Assembly: GCF_903652925.1 (NCBI RefSeq)
Contig: NZ_CAHLAR010000012.1
Location: 124,001 to 188,000, forward strand
Origin: Achromobacter anxifer
GTDB lineage: Bacteria; Pseudomonadota; Gammaproteobacteria; Burkholderiales; Burkholderiaceae_B
Direction of reading: 5' to 3'
DNA: 64,000 nt
The position numbers and the translations under genes are program-made. Under the pieces are notes generated by a model that made no database searches, was not told the origin of the DNA, and saw nothing but the letters and a program-made list of their open reading frames with translations. Each line of letters opens with the position of its first letter. Position 1 is the stretch's first letter. Below are positions 59,841 through 64,000 of the stretch, piece after piece.

Positions 59841-61613
59841 TCAGCCCGCTTTCTGGCCGTCCGGCTGGCATTCCCAGAAAATCTTCGCCTGACAGCCTGC
59901 GCAAATCCCGCGGTCGAGCCTGGCGTAGATCGAATGCAGGGCCGTCGCCTTGTCGGGAAAGATATGGTCCTGGCCCAGGCGCTCCAGGAAGCCCGTGCGG
60001 CGCCACATGTCCAGCACTTCCGGCCGGGGGCGGTGGAAATACAGATCGCCGCCCATGGCCCGCCGCGCCGCCAGCTCATCCTCCCAGACCTGGGCGCCCG
60101 CCATGTCGATGAAGTTCATGCTCTTGGCCATCACCAGCAGATAGCGCGGCGCGTCCGGCTCCGCGCGCAGCTCGTGCAGGCGCTGCGCCACGTGCGTGGC
60201 GGCGCCGAAATAGACCGAACCTTCCATGCGCAGCAGCTTCAGCTGCGGGCACTCCGGCAAGGCGTCCTGCGCATGCTGCAACACCACGAAGCGGCGTTCC
60301 GGCCCGCGCGCATCAAAGCCCATGCTGCGCATCGCCGGACGCGAGGTGCGGTGCAGATAGACCATCAGCGACAGCACCGTGCCCAGCAGAATCGCCACCT
60401 CCATGCGGATGGTGATGGTGGCGGCCAGGGTCGCGGCGGCGATGATGGCTTCGCCGCGCTGCGTGCGGATCAGTTGCCGCCAGCGCGGAATGTCGAACAG
60501 CGTCCACGCCACCAGCAGCAGCAGGCCGGAGATCGCGGCATGGGGAATCATGGCCAGCAAGGGCGCCGACAGGGCCACCAGGGCCACCAGCAGCAGGGCC
60601 GAAAACACCGACGCCAGCGGTGTCTTGGCCCCTGCCTCGAAGTTGGGGATGGACCGGTTGAGCGAACCGCAGGACAGATAGCACGAGAAGAAGCCGCCCA
60701 CGATGTTGGACAGCCCCTGCCCCACGAATTCGCGGTTGGCGTCGATGCGCTGGCCCGAGCGCGTGGCCACGGCCTTGGCGATGGAGATGGATTGCGCCAG
60801 GGCCACGATGGTCAGCGCGAAGGCCACGCTCAGCAGCTCGGGCAGCGCGCGCCAGTCGACGCTGGGAATGTGGAACGGCGGCCAGGGCTGGGCCAGCGAG
60901 CCCAGCACGGACACGGGCGTCCCGCCGGTCAGTGCGTTGAACGCGGCGGCGGCCAGCGCCCCCGCCGCCAGTCCCGCCAGCATGTAAGGTTTGCGCTTGT
61001 CCAGCTTGCGCACCAGCAAGGCCACGCCCAGGGTCGTCAACGTCACCAGCAAGGAGCCCCAATGCACCAGGTCTAGGTGCGCGCCCAGGCTGGCCAGCAG
61101 GGCGCCCGCGCCATGCGCGTCAGGCGCCGGCATGCCCAGGGCGTCCTTCAACGCGTGCACGGCGATCAGCAGGGCCGCGCCGCTGGTGAAGCCGAACAGC
61201 GCCGACGGCGAAATGAAATGCGCCAGCGATCCCAGCCGGAGCGTGCCCACCAGCCACTGCATCAGGCCCACCAGCACCGTCACGGCCAAGGCCAGCTGGA
61301 TGTAGTTTTCGCTACCGGCCACCGCCAGCGGCGTCAGCACGGCATATAGGGCCAGCGAGTTGGCGTTGGTGGGGCCGGACATGACATGCCGGCTGGAGCC
61401 GAACAGCGCCGCGACAATACAGGGGACGATCGCGGAATACAGGCCATATTCAGGCGGCAGGCCCGCCAGCAAGGCGAACGCGACACCCTGCGGCAATACC
61501 AGCAGCGCACCCAGCAGGCCCGCCGTCGCATCCGCGCGCAAGGTCCGCCCATTGACTTCGTCCACCCACGAACCGAACAACCGGCGCGCGACGCTCATCC
61601 CCCCCTGCATCAT
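59841..61613 (-). CDS. SulP-family anion transporter with STAS domain
   Basis: 590 aa from ATG 61613 (ATG 61598 possible). About ten to twelve membrane segments: LLGALLVLPQGVAFALLAGLPPEYGLYSAIVPCIVAALFGSSRHVMSGPTNANSL, and NREFVGQGLSNIVGGFFSCYLSCGSLNRSIPNFEAGAKTPLA. The STAS domain lies at about 455-555 (LLRMEGSVYFGAATHVAQRL, AKSMNFIDMAGAQVWEDEL). C-terminal ICAGCQAKIFWECQ adds three Cys. Transports sulfate, bicarbonate or small carboxylates. Confidence 0.9.
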   Translation of the reverse strand: MMQGGMSVARRLFGSWVDEVNGRTLRADATAGLLGALLVLPQGVAFALLAGLPPEYGLYSAIVPCIVAALFGSSRHVMSGPTNANSLALYAVLTPLAVAGSENYIQLALAVTVLVGLMQWLVGTLRLGSLAHFISPSALFGFTSGAALLIAVHALKDALGMPAPDAHGAGALLASLGAHLDLVHWGSLLVTLTTLGVALLVRKLDKRKPYMLAGLAAGALAAAAFNALTGGTPVSVLGSLAQPWPPFHIPSVDWRALPELLSVAFALTIVALAQSISIAKAVATRSGQRIDANREFVGQGLSNIVGGFFSCYLSCGSLNRSIPNFEAGAKTPLASVFSALLLVALVALSAPLLAMIPHAAISGLLLLVAWTLFDIPRWRQLIRTQRGEAIIAAATLAATITIRMEVAILLGTVLSLMVYLHRTSRPAMRSMGFDARGPERRFVVLQHAQDALPECPQLKLLRMEGSVYFGAATHVAQRLHELRAEPDAPRYLLVMAKSMNFIDMAGAQVWEDELAARRAMGGDLYFHRPRPEVLDMWRRTGFLERLGQDHIFPDKATALHSIYARLDRGICAGCQAKIFWECQPDGQKAG

Positions 61614-61713
61614 TCTTTCTTGTCCCTCGGCATCTGCTTTTCGAATCGGCCCGCGCCATGGCGGCGGGTCGTCTAGCGTAATCGCTAGCCCCCGCCGGCG
61701 CAACGCGTTGCGC

Positions 61714-62586
61714 TTACTTCAGATAGCGGCGCTCCAGCTCGCGCATGTGGGCGTCGCCCTGCAGCGCAATGATCTCCTTGACCGTCGGCAGGCCGGCGTC
61801 CACCTCATGGATGCCGCCGTCGCGGCGGATGCGGGTGAACACGTCCCGCATCGCGCCCACCGCGGCGCGGATGGCGTGGTTGCCGTAGATCACCAGACCC
61901 ACCTTGCCGAGCGCCTGGATGTCGGCTTCGCGCAATTGCGGATAGGCGGTGGGCACCAGCACCAGCGGCACACGGCCCGGCCACGCCGCGACGAACGACA
62001 GGATCTCGTCCGGCGAGCTCTGCTTGGAATGGATCAGGATGGCGTCGGCGCCGGCCGCCTCATAGGCCAGGGCGCGGGTCAGCGCCTCCTGCTCGCCGGC
62101 GCCCGCGATCAACGCCTCGGTCCGGGCGATCACGCAGAAATCGGTGTCGCGGCGCGCGCCGCAAGCCGCCTCGATCTTGCCCTGGAACTCCTCGATCCGC
62201 ACCAGTTCCTGGCGGCCGGCGGCGCGCAGGCTGGTGTCCTTGGGAAAGGTCTTGTCCTCCATCACCACCGCCGACGCGCCGGCGGCCTCGTACTGCGGCA
62301 CCATGTAGGAAACGTTGATCGCGTTGCCGAACCCCGTGTCGATGTCGGCAATGACGGGCGCGTCCACCGTGGCCGCGATCGCGCGCATCATTTCCAGGTG
62401 CTGCGAAGGCGAGAGGATGTTGGCGTCGGGCACCGCATGGCTGGCCGACAGCTCAAAACCGCTGCCCCAGATGGCGTCGAACCCAGCTTCGGCCGCCAGC
62501 CTGGCGGACAAGGGGTTGTGCGCCGACATGGCGTGCATCAGGCCGGGATCCTGCAATTTCTGGCGGAAACGCGTGTTTCGGTTCAT
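61714..62586 (-). CDS. pphA: Phosphonopyruvate hydrolase (PEP mutase/isocitrate lyase superfamily)
   Basis: 290 aa from ATG 62586. FDAIWGSGFELSASHAVPDANILS, IADIDTGFGNAINV and the gating loop MEDKTFPKDTSLRAAGRQELVRIEEFQGKI place it in the PEP mutase superfamily. In that loop, residue 118 is Thr (KDTS) where PEP mutase has Asn (KxNS). Thr at this position is the mark of phosphonopyruvate hydrolase, which splits phosphonopyruvate to pyruvate and phosphate; length matches that enzyme as I know it. No transaminase or other phosphonate genes are adjacent. Followed by the SulP gene after 100 bp on the same strand. Confidence 0.85.
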   Translation of the reverse strand: MNRNTRFRQKLQDPGLMHAMSAHNPLSARLAAEAGFDAIWGSGFELSASHAVPDANILSPSQHLEMMRAIAATVDAPVIADIDTGFGNAINVSYMVPQYEAAGASAVVMEDKTFPKDTSLRAAGRQELVRIEEFQGKIEAACGARRDTDFCVIARTEALIAGAGEQEALTRALAYEAAGADAILIHSKQSSPDEILSFVAAWPGRVPLVLVPTAYPQLREADIQALGKVGLVIYGNHAIRAAVGAMRDVFTRIRRDGGIHEVDAGLPTVKEIIALQGDAHMRELERRYLK

Positions 62587-62689
62587 GGCGGGAACGTGGC
62601 GGAAACCCGGCGCGCCGCGCGCCGGCTGCGGCCATCGTAGCGCCAATCCCGGCCATGCCGGAAACCGCGCCCGGCGTGCGGCCGGGGAC

Positions 62690-63238
62690 TCAGCCGGCCT
62701 CGCCGCCGCGCCGCGACTTCATCGCCTGGCCGATGGCGGCCAGCGCATCGTCCGCGATCAGCCGCGCCGCCATGGGCAGCAGCTCGCTCTCTTCGCGCTG
62801 GATGTGCGCGGCGTAGGCATCGGTGAAATCCTGGACCTGGGCCGCGGACAGCTCGGCCTGCCGGCCCGCCGCGATCTCGCCAAGCGCCTGCCGCAAGGGC
62901 TCCCAGCGCCGCGCCAGTTGCCGGTGTTCGGCGATCAAGCCATCCACCAGCGCGTGCAGGCAGACGGCGTCGGAGCCGGCCATGGATTCGATCAAAGCCG
63001 GGAACAGGTCCTGTTCCTCGTCCTCGTGATGGTGCGCGGCGGCGGTGTCGAAGTAGCGCAGGACGCTGGCCGCGGCAGTCTGCGCCGCGCCATCGCTGCC
63101 GTGCGCGGGCAGGTGCCGGGCCAGGCGCCCCAGCGTGGCGCACTGGCGGGAAATACGGCCATGGCAGGCCGACAGCAGGGCCAGCGGATCATCGGCTCCC
63201 GGCGCCGGGGCCGGACCTCCAGGAAAGCTCACCGCCAT
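62690..63238 (-). CDS. Hemerythrin-like HHE domain protein
   Basis: 182 aa. HGRISRQCATLGRLARHL, FDTAAAHHHEDEEQDLFPAL, LIAEHRQLARRW and HIQREESELLPMA give the HxxxE/HHxxE spacing of hemerythrin-type non-haem di-iron four-helix proteins. Possible oxygen, NO or iron sensing/handling. ATG 63238 has GGAGG; 12 bp after the carboxypeptidase stop, so likely co-transcribed. Confidence 0.88.
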   Translation of the reverse strand: MAVSFPGGPAPAPGADDPLALLSACHGRISRQCATLGRLARHLPAHGSDGAAQTAAASVLRYFDTAAAHHHEDEEQDLFPALIESMAGSDAVCLHALVDGLIAEHRQLARRWEPLRQALGEIAAGRQAELSAAQVQDFTDAYAAHIQREESELLPMAARLIADDALAAIGQAMKSRRGGEAG

Positions 63239-63250
63239 CGCACACCTCCG

Positions 63251-64000
63251 TTATCCGGCGTGACCGCGCCACCACAAGCGGATGGAATCCCACGCGCGTC
63301 CCGCGAAGCCCGCTTCGGCCACCGGCTCCAGCGCCACCACGGGGAACTGCATGGCGGGCTTGCCATCCACCAGCACCCGCAGGGAGCCCACCGTGGATTG
63401 AGCCGCGATCGGCGCCACCAGCGGATCCTGCGGCGTCCATACCGGTTCCACCTTGGCGCCCGCCGGCACCGTCACGTACGCGTCACGCGCGAAGCCGGCC
63501 TTCAGCGTGTCGTGCTCGCCCTTCCAGACTTCGGGCGTGGCGACCGCCTGGCCGCGCGCGTACAGCTTGATGGTATTGAACCCCTGAAAGCCCCACTCCA
63601 GCAACTCGCGGCTTTCCTGCGTGCGCAGCTTGTCGGAGGCGGTGCCCACCACCACCGTGATCAGCCGGCGCTGGTCGGCGCCGTTGGGCCGCCGCGCGCT
63701 GGCCACGATGCAGTACCCGGCCGATTCGGTATGCCCGGTCTTCAACCCGTCCACGCTGGGATCCAGCCACAGCAGGCGGTTGCGGTTCGGCTGCGTGATC
63801 TTGTTGAAGGTGAACTGCTTGGCCGAATCGTAGGTCTTGTAAAGGTCGGGATAGTCGCGGATGAAACGCGCGGCCAGCACCGACAGGTCGCTGGCGGTGG
63901 AGTACGTGCCCGGATCCGGCAGGCCGTGAGGGCTGGCGAAATGCGTGGCGTGCAGGCCCAGCTTCGCGGCGGTGTCGTTCATCCGCGCCACGAAGGCTTC
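63251..64000 (-). CDS. dacC: D-alanyl-D-alanine carboxypeptidase (PBP5/6 family), C-terminal part; truncated by window edge
   Basis: The gene continues beyond the right edge; 249 codons plus stop are present. FVARMNDTAAKLGLHATHFASPHGL lies between the catalytic motifs, and VDGLKTGHTESAGYCIVASA is the KTG box. After it comes the beta-rich PBP5 C-terminal domain and a terminal amphipathic helix (WDSIRLWWRGHAG) for membrane attachment. Trims pentapeptides in the periplasm. The dacA/dacC choice is by convention; SxxK and SxN lie outside the window. Confidence 0.92.
   Translation of the reverse strand, partial: EAFVARMNDTAAKLGLHATHFASPHGLPDPGTYSTASDLSVLAARFIRDYPDLYKTYDSAKQFTFNKITQPNRNRLLWLDPSVDGLKTGHTESAGYCIVASARRPNGADQRRLITVVVGTASDKLRTQESRELLEWGFQGFNTIKLYARGQAVATPEVWKGEHDTLKAGFARDAYVTVPAGAKVEPVWTPQDPLVAPIAAQSTVGSLRVLVDGKPAMQFPVVALEPVAEAGFAGRAWDSIRLWWRGHAG

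Overview
The window is a high-GC, gene-dense chromosomal segment with no rRNA, tRNA, IS element, prophage or CRISPR that I can recognise. Gene content points to a betaproteobacterium of the Alcaligenaceae (Bordetella/Achromobacter type). The signs are a Bug-family solute-binding protein beside a CoA-transferase, a large beta-helix autotransporter, many small catabolic operons each with its own regulator, and an rpmB-rpmG pair followed by a Liv-type transporter. The species assignment is inference from style and content only.

Layout. (1) 0-10.2 kb: a GntR/FadR regulator (cut by the left edge) diverges from a nine-gene catabolic operon. It encodes a bicupin gentisate-dioxygenase-like protein, an LVIVD beta-propeller, RidA, a GST, a tauABC/ssuABC-like importer, an aldehyde dehydrogenase, a GMC oxidoreductase and a small orphan protein. 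Two ACAACC/GGTTGT inverted repeats lie in the divergent promoter. (2) 10.2-13.05 kb: an autotransporter with a 7-unit minisatellite in its Pro/Thr linker. (3) 13.3-28.3 kb: a stress and low-oxygen island. Eight transcription units carry three universal stress proteins, two zinc alcohol dehydrogenases, two three-BON proteins, phasin plus PHA synthase, a CHAD protein, a SYLF lipid-binding protein, a SagB-like nitroreductase, a phosphoribosyltransferase/erythromycin-esterase pair and an APH-AAA kinase. Every unit has one TTGAC-N4-GTCAA-like (FNR/ANR) box upstream. This is the most interesting part of the window.

(4) 28.4-37 kb: a secreted hypothetical protein; a bestrophin/YdeP-type molybdopterin oxidoreductase/RidA/71-aa protein operon with an upstream LysR regulator; and an NfeD-stomatin (SPFH) pair. 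(5) 37-45.5 kb: an AraC regulator and a seven-gene acyl-CoA catabolic operon (two acyl-CoA ligases, thiolase, two MaoC-like hydratases, SDR, acyl-CoA dehydrogenase). (6) 45.6-48.3 kb: a family III CoA-transferase with a Bug receptor, and a duplicated tautomerase. (7) 48.4-51.8 kb: a glycine-betaine-type ABC importer (proX-proW-proV order). (8) 52.3-55 kb: cyclopropane-fatty-acid synthase divergent from a Bcr/CflA exporter. (9) 55-55.8 kb: rpmB-rpmG with a long leader and an intrinsic terminator. (10) 55.9-59.8 kb: a branched-chain-type importer with fused LivH-LivM permease and LivG but no LivF. (11) 59.8-64 kb: a SulP transporter, phosphonopyruvate hydrolase, a hemerythrin-like protein and the C-terminal part of a D-Ala-D-Ala carboxypeptidase cut by the right edge.

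Starts were chosen from Shine-Dalgarno spacing and family length; several genes use TTG or GTG. Two genes (51-aa protein at 23927-24082; L33 at 55605-55772) are shorter than 60 codons and were found by direct translation. All family calls come from recognising motifs by eye, not from searches.
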